Positions 1 to 12,960 are shown, counted from the first letter of the stretch. The stretch: DNA of 64,000 nt from Tenodera sinensis (GCA_030765045.1 CM060962.1:166642694-166706693), one strand, 5' to 3'. Translations and numbers: made by a program. Notes: generated by a model from the sequence alone, not told the origin.

Positions 1-76
1 GCCATCATTTCATCATGGGAAACAAAATAGTAGTTCCTGCCATTTTCCTCATCATTTCTTGGTGGCCTCGTTGTAT
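1..76 (-). CDS. CASK: CASK guanylate kinase-like domain exon (partial, runs off left edge)
   Basis: Read on the minus strand, an acceptor AG (plus 77-78) preceded by a short pyrimidine tract opens an exon. With the last base of the upstream exon it encodes HTTRPPRNDEENGRNYYFVS and then HDEMMA. This is the stretch that follows the P-loop region in the guanylate kinase-like (GK) domain of CASK, a membrane-associated MAGUK scaffold at synapses and cell junctions. The first codon (CAT, His) is split 1+2 across the intron, which agrees with the phase of the exon at 1974-2084. The rest of the GK domain lies to the left of the window. The call is secure because three exons join collinearly into one recognisable protein. 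Confidence 0.9.
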
Positions 77-316
77 CTGTAGAAGACACATAATAATAAT
101 ACTATTAAAAGTTATTTTCAACCAATAGGATTGGAATAATTGTTAATATGCTGGTGACCATTCATATGATATAGCATTTGTAACTGAAAGTATTTTGTGA
201 TGCATATCCAGAAAGTTATTGCAATATAGTTAAAGTCATTTGCGTTTGCAGAAAGGAAAAGTAGGTAGAGCATATTAACATGTTTAATGGGTTGATTGTG
301 GGACATTTCTGAGTTT

Positions 317-392
317 AGAGAGGGAGAGGTGTCAAGGGGGAAGGAGAGGTTAAGGGAGAAGGAGAGGTTAAGGGAGAGAGAGACACACCAAA
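317..392 (+). repeat. Purine-rich short tandem repeat
   Basis: Near-identical units of about 18 bp (core aagggagaaggagaggtt) repeat two to three times and run into a GA tract. The array lies inside the CASK intron at 77-1973. Confidence 0.7.
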
Positions 393-396
393 CATA

Positions 397-860
397 GGCC
401 TCAGTTTGAGAGGTAGAATTGGAACTGAAAAATTCAATGTCACAGCTGGGATTTGAACCACAGACTCTCCACTTACCAGGAGGGTGCTCTAATCATTAAG
501 CTCCTGAGACAACTTTCCAGAATGCTATTGAATTCTCCAACCAATTTGTATTTTTCCCGGTAAACCACAAAGACAGTCTCACATCAGAGACAATTACCCC
601 AATGGTTGTTGTTGTTGTTGTAGTGTTTAACGCCCGCTTTTACTACTACGGCACCGCAGGCGGTGACACTGATGATACATGAAGATGGAGCACCGGTGGA
701 ATGAGATGGCGGGGGAAACCGGAGCACCCGGAGAAAACCCGCCCTGACGCCGCTTCGTCCACCACGAATACCACATGCGGGTCCCTGGGATCGAACCCGG
801 GCCGCCTAGGTGGTGCCCCAATGGTGACTTACTATTTTAAGTACTTTATGTCCTGGGATT
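397..860 (-). mobile_element. tRNA-headed repeat (family b, copy 1), split by a nested SINE
   Basis: The minus strand contains a box-B-like GGTTCAAATCCC at about 455-466. A degenerate box-A region lies near 490-510, and beyond that is a shared tail (ccatagct..aaaaattc in other copies). The same sequence recurs at 18826-19063, 19157-19280 and 61653-61782. Outer sequence near 500-600 and 826-860 (the tgacttac..aagtactt block) also matches the 18.8-19.06 kb copy. It is contiguous there but interrupted here by the SINE at 607-815, so this copy is the older insertion. The outer limits are approximate. The arrangement points to a tRNA-derived SINE, possibly joined to another repeat. Confidence 0.65.
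607..815 (-). mobile_element. tRNA-derived SINE (family a) with exact target-site duplication
   Basis: On the minus strand the element opens with a tRNA-like box B (GGTTCGATCCC, plus 789-799). It continues through a GC-rich body and ends in an (AAC)n tail at 607-622. The 10-bp direct repeat CCCCAATGGT flanks it at 597-606 and 816-825, as expected for LINE-driven insertion. Box A is missing, so the copy is truncated at its 5' end. It interrupts a family-b repeat and is therefore the younger insertion. Confidence 0.85.
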
Positions 861-1973
861 AAATAACTATCAGATGGTAATAATTATTACTTAAACAACT
901 AGGATAGCATTAATTATAATCTGAGACATTCAAAAAACTCTTACAAATTATAAAAGCACTAATCTATTGCAAACAGCTTAACCTTCTTCCTAAATTGAGC
1001 TGGGTGATTATCAGTTATTACAGTAGTAGTCAGGTTATGCATACGAACTTCAGTGTGTGGTATAGAGGTGATCTTTTTAGTTGTGTTAGCTGTGTGTAGG
1101 TGAATTTTGTTACCGGATCTGGTACTGTGAGTATGAATTTTGTCATAAAGCCAAAATAAATTATTATTATTGCTTATAAAACACACACTTTCTAATATGT
1201 ATAAGCATGGTAAAATGAAAATGTTATTTTGTTTAAAACAAATTTTGCAGTGAGCAGACATTTTTAAATTAAACATTTTGTATATTATTTTCTTTTGCGT
1301 TATGAAGAGTGTATCTGAATCAAGAAAATTATCCCACAGAATAATCCTCTAAAGTCTAACAATTTGAATCTTAGGCATCTTAGCCATCTACTTTTTAATT
1401 ACTGGAGGATTTGCTTACTATTTTGTGTGTCAATAATCAGAGAAATTTTATTTTCAGTTGCACAATTATCAACAAATTCTATTGTTGTTTCTACATTTTC
1501 ACCTGAACTGGCTTCCACACTCTTCACTCTTCATTTCTTAGATCTGAGAGAGATCACTAAAATATAGTGTTTTTGAAAATTCTCATGTCTACATGATTTA
1601 AGAGCATGACTAGAGACATCACAATACATAAAAAATATAAACAAGTGTCAGATTATGGAAATGTAATCTTAAAGTAGAAAACAGTTACATTATTTTCATA
1701 TAAAGTTTAAGCATGTTCACTCCAGTGAAAAGAACCCTGTTTAAAAGTTTTTAATTTTACCCCCTCATACAGTGTAAGAAAAAGAAATTAGCAAATGGGA
1801 AGCTAAAACAGTAGGCTAATAAAAGCTATAGCAAAATTATAGTTTCCAGCGCTCATCACACATACTTACATACCCAAAGAAACAGAATAGCTGTATTAAT
1901 GTGGAATAGGATAGGTATATCTCTATGTTATTTAGATACTTATATAATTTTCATTTAAATAAAGTGTACTTAC
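861..1973. other. CASK intron, no further element recognised
   Basis: This is AT-rich intron sequence between the exon at 1-76 and the donor at 1973. I see no coding segment or repeat I can name beyond the SINE pair at its left. Confidence 0.6.
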
Positions 1974-2084
1974 GTGGAATAGGGTAAGCATATTTGTCTG
2001 GGTTCTTTGCTATCAATGTATTCTTAATGTGTCTCCGCCCTACTCCATGGGCTCCCAGAAGAACTAACGTTTTCCTCTGGAATG
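1974..2084 (-). CDS. CASK: CASK exon: start of guanylate kinase-like domain, degenerate P-loop
   Basis: This 111-bp internal exon has an acceptor (tacag) just above 2084 and a donor (GTAAGT) from 1973 down. It starts and ends in phase 1. It encodes SFQRKTLVLLGAHGVGRRHI followed by KNTLIAKNPDKYAYPIP. The P-loop-like segment GAHGVGRRH lacks the usual GK[S/T] lysine. That is the known state of CASK, whose GK domain is a protein-binding pseudokinase module rather than an active GMP kinase. The 176-bp intron at 2085-2260 separates it from the preceding exon. The intron at 77-1973 separates it from the next exon and holds two nested retroelements. I see no frameshift or stop. Confidence 0.95.
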
Positions 2085-2260
2085 CTGTATAAACATTAAG
2101 AATTACACTCAGTATTCCAAAATGGTATGGATAGTCTGAAGGTAAAGGCAAAATTAATCTTTAGTACATATACATAATATCATACTTCTAATAATGTGTT
2201 TATAGAGTAGACTGCCTAACCTTTGGTCATTCAACAGATTTATTCATGTATGCAACTTAC

Positions 2261-2380
2261 ATGGAAGTTTGACGACTTCTTCATATGTGACTAAATCTAA
2301 TTGGTCAAACACAGCATTATGCTTTGCCAGGTATTTATCCTTATACTGTTTCTTCTTCCTTCCAAAGATTGAGCAATTAA
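2261..2380 (-). CDS. CASK: CASK exon: linker between SH3 and GK domains
   Basis: This 120-bp exon follows an acceptor (tttgcag) at plus 2381-2382 and ends at a GTAAGT donor from 2260 down. Both ends are phase 1. It encodes NCSIFGRKKKQYKDKYLAKH and then NAVFDQLDLVTYEEVVKLP. The lysine-rich KKKQYKDKYLAKHNAVFDQ block and the DLVTYEEVVKLP block are highly characteristic of animal CASK just before its GK domain. It lies directly upstream of the exon at 1974-2084 and joins it through a split Ser codon. Earlier exons (SH3, PDZ, L27, CaMK-like kinase) were not found in the remaining 61 kb, so the preceding intron may be very long. Confidence 0.95.
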
Positions 2381-4573
2381 CTGCAAAACATACAGAACAT
2401 TACATTGAGTATATGCATCAAGGTCTTACAACATTCTTTCTAAACATATAACAATACAATGTGCATATCCTGGAGAAGCTTATAGTAGCAAATAGTTCCA
2501 CAAGGGAAACTAAAACTACTGTAAGAAATTCATTATTCTGTTTTATAAAGTTTTACTTATTAGCCTAAATGTTTTACACTTAACTAAAACAGCTTTGTCA
2601 TGAAAAAACTAGGAATAAAATTCTAAATTTCATGACCGATTCCTCGGTAGATCATTCATTTTTAACCACGTCAGCAGTTTTGTTTTCAATTCAGGTTCAT
2701 TTTTATAAACATAACCATTGTTGCTATTATAGACATTGTAGGCTTATTTTATTCCTCAGGTAATTGAATTCCACTTAGTTGACTGCCGGATGCCTGATAA
2801 TCAACAGAGTTAAGATTCTATCACATAGCTGCCACATTTACTATGACGGTGAATTGTTGCACATTTATTAAAATATCAATTAAAATTCATATTAATATGT
2901 TTGCCAAATGTCTTACTTTGAAATTTCCACATTTAACTTTAAGAGATTACATTATTTTTCATTCAGAATAAACTTCTCCAAAGAGAGTACGCCAAAGTAA
3001 TGAGCATACATAACATATGCAATACAATTTTAAATATGGAGAAATATGCATTATATAAATGTTGTTTATCTTGAGATTTAACAGTTTTGTTTTATAAGGA
3101 AACTAATATATTTCAATAACAAATATCCTGAATAAAAGTATGCATCTGCATAAAAGCTCTAGCCTGTGATCAATGTACAAAAGTAGATACAGAAACAGTA
3201 AGCTGACAACACTCTTGAATGAAAGGGAGAAAGCACATTACCTGATAACCCTACCCTTCAGTAACTTGCTCATTAAACAATTTATGAATGAAGTTATACA
3301 AACAGAAATCCAAACCAGGATTAGATCTAAGCTTATAGCCATTTAGATCTGTATCAGAATGTCTCAACAAGCCAGGATGTACTATAAATGATAATGCAAA
3401 CTGATAGGATAGAACATGCAAATAGAAGCAAAATTGTTGCAGTAAACATGGGTCTGCAAGTGGGTCATGTGGAAGATAATTGCGAATGTGTGATTATAAG
3501 ACCCCATCGACTTGATTTCATAAATCTTCCTAGTAGGTAACAAACTTAGCTTGAAATGTAAACTTCTTTGTTTAATTTTCCATCTAAATTGGCTCAAATT
3601 TCACTAATGGCTTAACTTAATAAGCATTTACTCTAATTAATAATTTGTTATATTTTACAATTACTGCACAGTTTTACTCTTTAAAGAAGGTGCTGAAAGT
3701 GTTATCCTTACATCTGGGAGTACTTATTTCTACATGAGTTTCAAATTCTTTTGAATGTACCCAGATGAAATTCCTTTCCCTTTCTGTATTAACTCAATAT
3801 CAGTCTCAGAGAATAAATATACTCTTTCTAGTTCCATGCAATGTTTCATTCTCTGTATGCAATTTTCTTTCCATTCAATACATTCAGAGGAAAACCTGTC
3901 AACTCATGCCTTATCTACTCTTTTCGCAATTTACTCAGTGGCGTTTACAGTAGAGGAGCACAAGAGCATGTGAACACCCAAACCTTTGACACCTTGTGCA
4001 CTTTTTAGTTTTATTTTTTATAAATGCTATTAAACATAACGTCTTCTTATTCTATAGTCATGGATTAGGCTACTGCCTGTTCTGGTCTCACGTCGTAGAC
4101 TGCATATTGCATTTACCCGTAAATCTTCTGCCTCTACTCCTCTAAAACTGATGAGACATGGCGACAGGGTCAGTAGCACATTTTAGTTGTGCAGGTTTTA
4201 AATGTTTCCTGCATATGCGCAACTTCTATGAAGTAATGAACCTATGAGGCCAAATACATACAGGTTGTGCACACTTGAAAAAGTGCACGAGCATTCGAAG
4301 CTTCTTTCGCACACATCTCCATACTATTACTGCAGCTTTACATCAATATTACTAGGTTGTAGGGCACTACAGCACAGGTTAGTCGTTCGATTAGAAGTGG
4401 GTAACATACAGATGTGCAGAAACTTTTCCAGGTTTCTCTATACCTTCCATAATTTGAACTATGATTTAATTTGCACATTACTTCATTGTTGCCCTAATAC
4501 ACTGTATTTATTTATGTACACAACAAACATCTACAGAAAAACTCTTTCTTCCATCACACAACTTTATTACCTT
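2381..4573. other. AT-rich stretch upstream of the CASK exon; nothing recognised
   Basis: The region is probably the 3' part of a long CASK intron. The short open frames are not conserved-looking and carry no domain I recognise. Confidence 0.5.
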
Positions 4574-4920
<347 letters not shown>

Positions 4921-6164
4921 ATATCAATGGTGGTGGGAAGGGTAGCAGCTGCTTTTGTATGAATTTTATAATCATAACTAGTATATGGCAGATGCTATTT
5001 CACATTTTCAGGGCTGACTAAAATTTGTGAACACCTAAAAGGTATACTCACAAACTGCTACTGAATTTACTTCTACACCCTTTTATTTTGTTTTCTATAA
5101 TTTAAGTTTTTTTGCTTAAAGTTTTGTGTTCTGCTTCAATTTATAATTTATACTCTTGCTAGTATTATAATTCTATGTAACATTAAGGTACATTATAAAT
5201 TGCAAAATAAGAAGTGGCAGGTGTTTGACTAAATAACAAACTGGTATTTTTCGATATTTTATTTCTCTCTTCTTAAAAGTTTAAGGCTTATAATGAGTGC
5301 TTCCACTGAAAATTATATGTATCTAAATAAAGATGCATACAATTCATGAAAAAAAAATTCATACATAGGGACACAATTTTTTGGTGGATCGCAATGACTT
5401 GAAATATGTTAATATGCAGTAAAAAGGTTTCAGAATCAATTCTATTGTGAGTGTCCACAAAATGACCAATGTTTACTCTTACAATTACATGCAAATTTTA
5501 ATGCAACTTGTGAAATGAGTGTTTATTTACCATTTACCACAAAATTGATAATTTATTGAGATATTTACTCGCGAAATGAATGTTTATGTATGATTTAACA
5601 TTTCATTGCGATATTTCTGTGAAACTGATGTTAACAGATTTATTTCACGAATAAAACAAAATCTGTTTCACTTTCTGCCGAATATAAAGCCAGATGCAAG
5701 GCCAAGGTCAAGAGTTCAAGCTCCTTGTAGCTGGAAGAAATGCAACTATGTTTACAATAAGCAGGAAAGGTATATGAGAGTGGCAAGGAAGGTAGGTTGA
5801 CAGATAACCAGTGGTGTATACAAGTGCTCAATGAATGCATTAAATAATATACCTCCATGCTACAGTACCACCACTGGAGCAAAATGCCAGAGACAATACC
5901 CCCCTCCCCTCTACTGGTTTTCCTGCACTCTGCAAACATACATAGCTTAGACTAAGTTCAGGCATATTTTACAGAAGGCTGCGATAGACAGCAGGGAGTG
6001 TGAGTTTAATGCCAAAAATGACAGGTGTTTAATTCTGAGTTTGTTTTATGTATTGATGCACTGTAGAGCCAAGGCGTGTGATTGTACAGTTACATTAAGA
6101 CAAGTCCATTCTGACGGCTAGGTGCACATGTGCACTTGAAAGAGTTTCCATGACAATGAACGTC
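4921..6164. other. AT-rich stretch, nothing recognised
   Basis: There is no gene, RNA or element I can support. A 99-codon minus frame at 5640-5939 has no domain signature. Confidence 0.5.
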
Positions 6165-6335
6165 ATCCTTTGTGGTCTAGGGATGCCATGCTAGCCTCGG
6201 GTTCTCTAGGCTGCAGATTCAAATCCGGCGGAGGGTGATGAATTTTTACAGGCATAGAAATCCTAAGCGTGGCTTCCTTTGGAAGGGAAGTAAATCCAGT
6301 GATCCCATGTCATAGATTTACAATATATAAAAGAA
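6165..6335 (+). mobile_element. tRNA-derived SINE
   Basis: A tRNA-like head has box A (TGGTCTAGGGATG) near 6173 and box B (GATTCAAATCC) near 6217. The part after box B resembles a tRNA 3' half (ggcggagg). It runs into a non-tRNA body ending near 6335. The acceptor arm does not pair properly, so it is not a functional tRNA. Family membership is uncertain. Confidence 0.65.
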
Positions 6336-9300
6336 CCCCAAGCTTGATAGAGAGGCCTATGAGCAAAATTAAGCAGTCTTTCATGCAAAATGTACAATGG
6401 GGTGCTGAGAACCACAATCTATGTACCTATATTTTAATTTCTGATGGTGATTGTGAAGGAGCTCTTTCAGTGTACAATATTTTGTCAGATAAAAGAACCA
6501 AAATTGCAGCAGGGCACTTAGAAACCATGCTTACTTGTTATTTCAATGAACATGCTAAACATAAAGTTTGAAATACAAATTATAACTGTAATATTTGATA
6601 TTTTATTTCACTGCTTTTATCCCGCTTTGAGCCTTCTTTTTATACCGACATTCACTATTTTTATTCCCCATAAAATTGTGTCCCTATGTATACACCATTT
6701 ATTCGGAGTAATGAAATAAAAATGTGTTTAAATTGTTTCCACATGATTAGTGAAATCAGATGATAATTTATTTTTGTTCTATGTAGCACAGACAGGCGAA
6801 GAATTTATATTTAATTACTGGATTGTATTTATAAATTATCAGAATGATTAACATCAAACAGAAATTATAAAACTGTCACATACAGTTATTATATCGGGAT
6901 TCAAAGCCAATATCATTTATAGGCAATATGCATATTTAGCATACACATTTGTAAAGCAATTAATTTTATTTTTATACCATAAATGTTATACATACAACAA
7001 ACACTGCATTTTAAACTATGTGTATGCATTTGGAAAAGATGTAATTAAAGTGTTTTCTTTATTTGTTATTCAATTAAGAATATGTTGTTGTCTTCACTAT
7101 CCTCTCGTATTTTTATATATCCCAATGGCACTAAGAGAGTAGTTAATTTGCGTTATTTTTCTTCTTGCTTCTGAGTAAAGCAATACTAATGAGTTGCTGT
7201 TTAAATTGATATATTCCTGAAGATGTCTCTTGCTCAAGACTGCTACTGTATCCCTGCATATAATACTTCTATTTGAAGTCAGACAATTAATGTGGACTGT
7301 CCATGTGGACAGTCATTAGTAGTTTTCATACTTAATAGGACTGCAGCAGTCTTCCTTCAGAGATGACATGGTTCTTCATTTTGATATGTTGATTGGGTTT
7401 ATCTTTCAGTAATGTTTCAATAAAGACTATGTATCCTGGAGATTTTCCATATGAGTATGATGTGGGTATTTCACTTCTCCCTTAGTGAATGATCTTGAGA
7501 TGAAGTATGATCTTTTGGATAGGAAGGATTTTGTTATTCTATTTATTGTAAAAATAAGTTATTTTACTAACTGCATACCTAAGTATAAATAAATATATAG
7601 TTAGTTGCTTTAAGTATCCAAACTTTACTTATTATAAAAGCAAATTTTAACTTTAACTACATAATGCTATGACTATAGGTATGTATTTTCTATGGAGTTA
7701 TTCATGCATAAATGTAATGCAAATATTTCCTTAAATTAACAAGTAAATTAATAATTAACTGATATATTTGCATAAACAATAAGTGAACATAAACATGGCA
7801 GAATATGTAAAAAGGTTCCAGCAGATCAGTGATGTTCATACATTAATGAAAACTATATATTAATGGTATACATATGTTAAACTCCATATACAAGGTATTC
7901 CAGTCATAGCCCAAGTATGCATCATGTCCATAGCATTAAGTGCTGGTAGACTACACAACTTAAATGCATTAAAAGTTATTAGCATGCACACAGCATCAAG
8001 CATTCATTACTTACTCTTCAGCCACTTGTTATTAGTCAGCCCATTACTAAAGTATTACTAAGAATTACCTAATCATTAAGTGCTGCTCATCATAAGCTTA
8101 GGTAGGTACATGGTTGTAAATACTAACTACAGAAGGCCATAAGATTTGATTAAAAGATTGAAAAACCAACACACAAAAATAAAATAAAAATAAAGGAACA
8201 AAATTATGAGTTAACCACATTCAATAGCTCCATATCTCTAACAAAGCAAGTATGGTGCATAAACCCATTGAAGGAAAACTCAAAATTTCATTGCGGTAAA
8301 CCTTACAATACACTATAAATTGAATATTCCATTGTCATAACTGTTATATGGTGAACAGCTCATTTGATAATTTTATTACATTATAATTTTAGGTCTCCCA
8401 CATTGCTAATCCTTTATATTTTCCTTCTTTTTATATGTGAGAAAAGATTTAAATATTTTCATGCATAGTGTATTAAAATACTTTAGCAGTATCAATAAAG
8501 TTAACATTAAGCTCATTTAAAATATTAAGTTATATAAGAGTAAACAAAGCTATAGGATTATCCAGGATTTGAATCAAAGCTATTGGTGAATGATCCCCAT
8601 GATTATATGTAGTGTCTCTGCCAAGAATGTAAGCTAACTGTGCACTCAGTAATCTACAGAATTAACTTATATACAGAATAAATATTTGTATTCAGATAGC
8701 AAAAACATTTTTGTTTCAACTATTCAAATAAAGCTTCACAACACTTATGACTAGAAATAACCTTTTTAGTTGGAATGTGCTTTATGATCTTTAATGCAAA
8801 CATTCCTTGGATTTTAAATTTTAAGTTCCAAAATAATTTACCACTTTTGGTGTGCGTGGTCAATGATGTCATTCCTGTATAGTTCTGCTGCTTCTTGTAA
8901 TTCAAGCAATGGCACAGATGTAGCACTACTTTTATATCATCAGCATCAAAAGAGGATACTTTAATTAATAAACTAATTTGGATAAAAATTGGGAACAATT
9001 AGTGGTTTTATAATGCATTTGTAAAACCAAAACACTTGTTTTTACAAATGCTGTACATAGGTGCTTAAAAGCACGAGATTGTAGTTGACTTTGGCTTAAA
9101 TAGATTGTGGTGAAAATGTCTCCTTTTTATAGTATATTTATTCTGGTTCTTCTTTTAACTGTCCATTTTCATGAAAGTGTCTGAGTCATTTGTAGAATAA
9201 CAAGACATGCTATAGCATGGTAATTAATTTTTCTGATGTTTTTCTTCTGTATGAGTAAATATACTTACTAATGTAAAGAATATCAAAACAGCTTTAATGA

Positions 9301-9847
9301 AAACTTTTTTGTGACAAGTAATATTTAAAAATGGTGTTGGCATTAACATGGGAAGTACCCCAACTAGACAGAAAATACCTCTATATATTTCTAAATTGGT
9401 AGATAGGTTAATTCTTGGTCAATAAAGAAACATGGTAAAATGCATTTCACTTGCTTTTCTGCTTCTTGCAAGAAATCATGATTTGAAACTCAAATTCACA
9501 TATGCTGATCTGGCACACTTTTGCTATTCATATGCTTCAAGATTTGTGAATCAAATTGGTGGTACACAACAGAATGTAATTTTATCATAAAAACCGCATC
9601 ATGTAGTTTTTGCACTGCTTTAATGGCTAATATTTTATTCCCAAGCAGATTTTTCAGTATTCAGATTACAATTTTATACTATCTAAAAATATATACACCC
9701 TAAGATAAAAAAAAACATGAGCAGACTCTGGGAGTGTATATTCGTCTACAAATAACACTGGAATAAGTACAAATTTTTAATTATGAATCTTGGGAAAGAA
9801 AAAACTAGTGGAATCACTTTTATCATGCTTTTATCAACCAAAACTCC
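6336..9847. other. AT-rich stretch; one unassigned open frame
   Basis: A plus-strand frame reaching 6571 runs straight on from the SINE (methionines at 6269 and 6359). It reads LISDGDCEGALSVYNIL near its middle, and I cannot assign it. The remainder, to 9847, is very AT-rich with no recognisable element. Confidence 0.4.
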
Positions 9848-9855
9848 ACCATATA

Positions 9856-11402
9856 TAGGGTTACCAGGCATCAATAAATTCCCAAACATGCCCTACATTT
9901 TAACCATTTGTCCGGTGTCCAGGGGGAATTTTGGAAAAGTCTCTAATGTCCTACATTTTCACAAACAAGAAGAGATCATTAGAAAACGAACTGGCAACTG
10001 GGAAAATAGAAATGAATAAATGGTTGCTAGCTGCAACTGCAACTCGCTATCACAAAATGGCTATACTGGCTACAGAGTACACCCATGCACAGTAACACTG
10101 AACGAGAGGTTGGCAACACAGCATTTGCGCTCTGAGGCAAAAGGTTGGTACTCTGTGGAGGCAAAGTAACACAATGTTTATGTTGAAAAAATATTTTCAC
10201 TAATAAGAGCACAGTAGATAAATGTAAGGAACGGATTATATATTGAATTCAGTTAGAGGTAATGTTTTAGTGAAGTACAATTTTAAAAACTTCAGTTGTG
10301 AGGAATTTCTTGATTATATTTCAAACAAGCTAGATGTTTTGTGCATAATTACTTCAGAGAAGTATAACTGACTGAGCGGGATTACATTTAACACACTATA
10401 TTTCAGGATTTTAAGAAAATATAAGTGTATGTGCCTATGGTTGTATATAAATAGCATTTAAATCATAAATGTACATTACTTTTGCAATGACCCATATTTT
10501 CTCTTACATTTTTTACTTTCTCTACTGGTAAGTAGAAGGAAGTATTGTATTCCACTCAAAAATTCGATGTCGAGATTTCACCAGAAATATTTGTTTTGAG
10601 ACCCCCTGAATTCAAAAAAAGCATTTTTTGAAAAAGGTCTGTATATGTGTGTGTGTGTCTGTGTCTGTCAGTCTGTGGGCAGCATAACTCAAAAGCCAAA
10701 AGTCGGTTAAAAACCAAAGTTGTTATTTAAGTTTAATGCTTTTCAAGGATGCAACACAAAGATTTTGAAGAAAATAGCCCCACACTAAACTACCCTTTAC
10801 ATGGACAATTTTTCGAATATTCAGATTTCCTTGAACATGGCTCTAACGATTTTGATTAAAATGTCATATGTATAAGATATTTGTATGAGAAATCAAATGT
10901 ATATTTTGAATTTTCTGGTTATAGCCTATGTAGTCCTGTTTACTCTAGATGACATTTGAATAACTTGTAAACCGTAAGAGATAGACAAAATCTTAATATA
11001 CAAAAATGTAGATCTCACTAAAACACACACTTTATGTCTGAATACATTTTTTTGTAGAGTGAATCATTTCTGAGATATTCCTTGTTACTTGTGTCAGTTT
11101 CAGAAAACTTAAAACTTGTTCATTTTTTTATATGTTAAGCATGCGAGGAGAATGGGATATCAAAGCTTTAACAGATTTGACTATTGCTCAAAGCCTACTG
11201 TATTCTGATATTCCCCTTGCACATACAAGGAAAAGCAATAAGATAATTTATACAAATGTTTATCTCAAGTAACACGAAGAAGATATAGGCATAAGAGTTT
11301 GTAAGAATGGTTAGTACAAGAGTAGAGAAAGTCATGTGAGTGCAACACATCAGATTTTTACCATTGTGTCCTACATTTCCATAAAATAATCTGGTAACCC
11401 TA
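9856..11402. mobile_element. Candidate non-autonomous DNA transposon with 12-bp TIRs
   Basis: TAGGGTTACCAG at 9856-9867 is matched by its exact reverse complement at 11391-11402. The 8 bases outside are ACCATATA (left) and ACCATGCA (right), which agree at 6 of 8. An 8-bp duplication would suit a hAT-like element. Most of its right half is a copy of the ~0.85-kb repeat family (10509-11359). No transposase is visible. Chance pairing of 12-bp ends over 1.5 kb is unlikely but possible. Confidence 0.5.
10509..11359 (+). mobile_element. ~0.85-kb abundant repeat, copy A (Helentron/HINE-like)
   Basis: The copy begins TTTTACTTTCTCTACT and ends CAACACATCAGATTTTT, as all full copies do. A hairpin (ctctact-ggta-agtagaa) sits just inside the start. 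A subterminal repeat of the same 12-mer, inverted, lies near the end (within about 11315-11335). A GT-rich core near 10640-10665 precedes a conserved block, cagtctgtgggcagcataac. It has no coding capacity. It lies inside the candidate transposon at 9856-11402. Confidence 0.8.
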
Positions 11403-12673
11403 ACCATGCACCAATTTAAAAAGAAATCAGACCTTTCCAGTTGGGATACTTTTCTCATCCATATACTCAAGCTACAAAGAAATGAAGTGGAAAAAAGGTA
11501 GTAAATGGAATAAAATACATCTAGTAGTTTAACAATTTTCACAGCTGTTCTCATCTCATTAGTCCATGTATTACCCATCCCGTTCACACAAGCATGGTGA
11601 CTCTCCATTATACAGTCAAATGATCCATATTGTAAAATGTTAGGTATGTTTACTATCATTAATGATTGTAAGTTGTTTTGAAAGAAGTAAAATCTGGTTT
11701 TTATTTTATGAACATAAAAATGTGAATCACAATGTTACTTGTGCAATAATAATGACAGTATTAACAATCTTAATGCACAATTCTTAATTGATGCGACTTT
11801 TGGATGTAATAGTTATATCGGGTCTTCAGATTTATTCAGCCTTTACAACCAGTCAGTTTAAGTGAATAACATCATCATTAGTTCAGTGAGCCCCTTGTCT
11901 AAGAGGGGAGGTGCCAAAATGAACTGTGTTTGTTTTCAGTTTCATAAATCAGTTAATGTACTATGATAGTGCAAAATTGTTACTCACTAGAACATTTTGT
12001 GTGTTCTTTGAACACAAGATTGAATAAACAGAATTTGCCCGATTGAATGCTACTTCCAAAGTGCAAGGATACAAAGGACGGTCTTTTGTTACAATATTGG
12101 CCCTTGTACGAATGATTTTCTCTGTTCTCACCCAGAATGTAATCAAGTCCCAAGACAAAACATGATAAAAAGGATTAAATGACCTAATACCTAATTAAAT
12201 TATCTAAGATTACTAATCTGACATTGTTAGATTTTCATGTGCTCCTATAATGCTGCAGATATTTTGTAGTTTTCATTATAATAGGGTTATTTTACTTTTG
12301 AGTGTTGTTTTCTTAATTTACTCTGTGTAGGTCAGTTTCCATTTATTGCTGTAAAGAGTATGGGTACACTTTTTTGTAATGGAAGAGTTGTGCCATTAAA
12401 CCTGGGACACTCTATGCTACAAAAACCATGTAATTATTTGAGTTACCTATCATTATACGTGCTGAGATTGTGAGTTTACGAGATGCATTAGAAAGAAATT
12501 CCAAATGTAAATACCGGAAAAGTATGATACATGTCCCATTTTATTAAGGTAACTTTTAAACTATTGACATCCACACCTTCCACTCATCTTTTGCTGCCAG
12601 AGACACTGGTGATAAACGAGCCAAGAACTGATTGGAACTGGTTACCTGCATGCCATTATGTTATACCATGCGA
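11403..12673. other. No element recognised
   Basis: AT-rich sequence with only short open frames. A 65-codon minus frame at 11961-12158 has no recognisable domain. Confidence 0.45.
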
Positions 12674-12960
12674 TGGGCCAGCAAAACCCAGTGAGTTGGT
12701 GCTGCAGCAATGTGTGTGACTCATGTTCGGGAGGTCCAGAGTTCAATCTCCGATGACCATGCACTCTTACTTGGGTTTTTCCATGGTTTCCCTTGTCACT
12801 TAGGCAAATACTGTGGTGCTTAATTTCATACCATGGTTTCCTTTCCGTCACTTCCCATCATTCCATTTCTTTATCATCTTTCAGGTGTCGCAGTGTGAGG
12901 TATCTCCCTTCCATGTACCCTTTACCTTTAAGGGCCAGCAAAGATGACAGGGCCAAATCA
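12674..12960 (+). mobile_element. tRNA-derived SINE (third family)
   Basis: The head contains gagttggtgctgcagca (box-A region, about 12692). Box B follows in ctcatgttcgggaggtccag and GAGTTCAATCTCC at 12738-12751. The body includes ttgggtttttccatggtttc, typical in layout of insect tRNA-SINEs, and it ends near 12960 with a composition break. No duplication is obvious. Its sequence differs from the SINEs at 607-815 and 61795-62010. Confidence 0.65.

Noticed and set aside
11195..11659. 154-codon minus-strand gene
   Set aside because: It spans the end of copy A of the ~0.85-kb repeat and the transposon end at 11402, so it is a chance frame across repeat borders.
12395..12415. Solo end of the IS630-like element (gggacactctat)
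   Set aside because: Only about 12 bases match and no partner end lies nearby.
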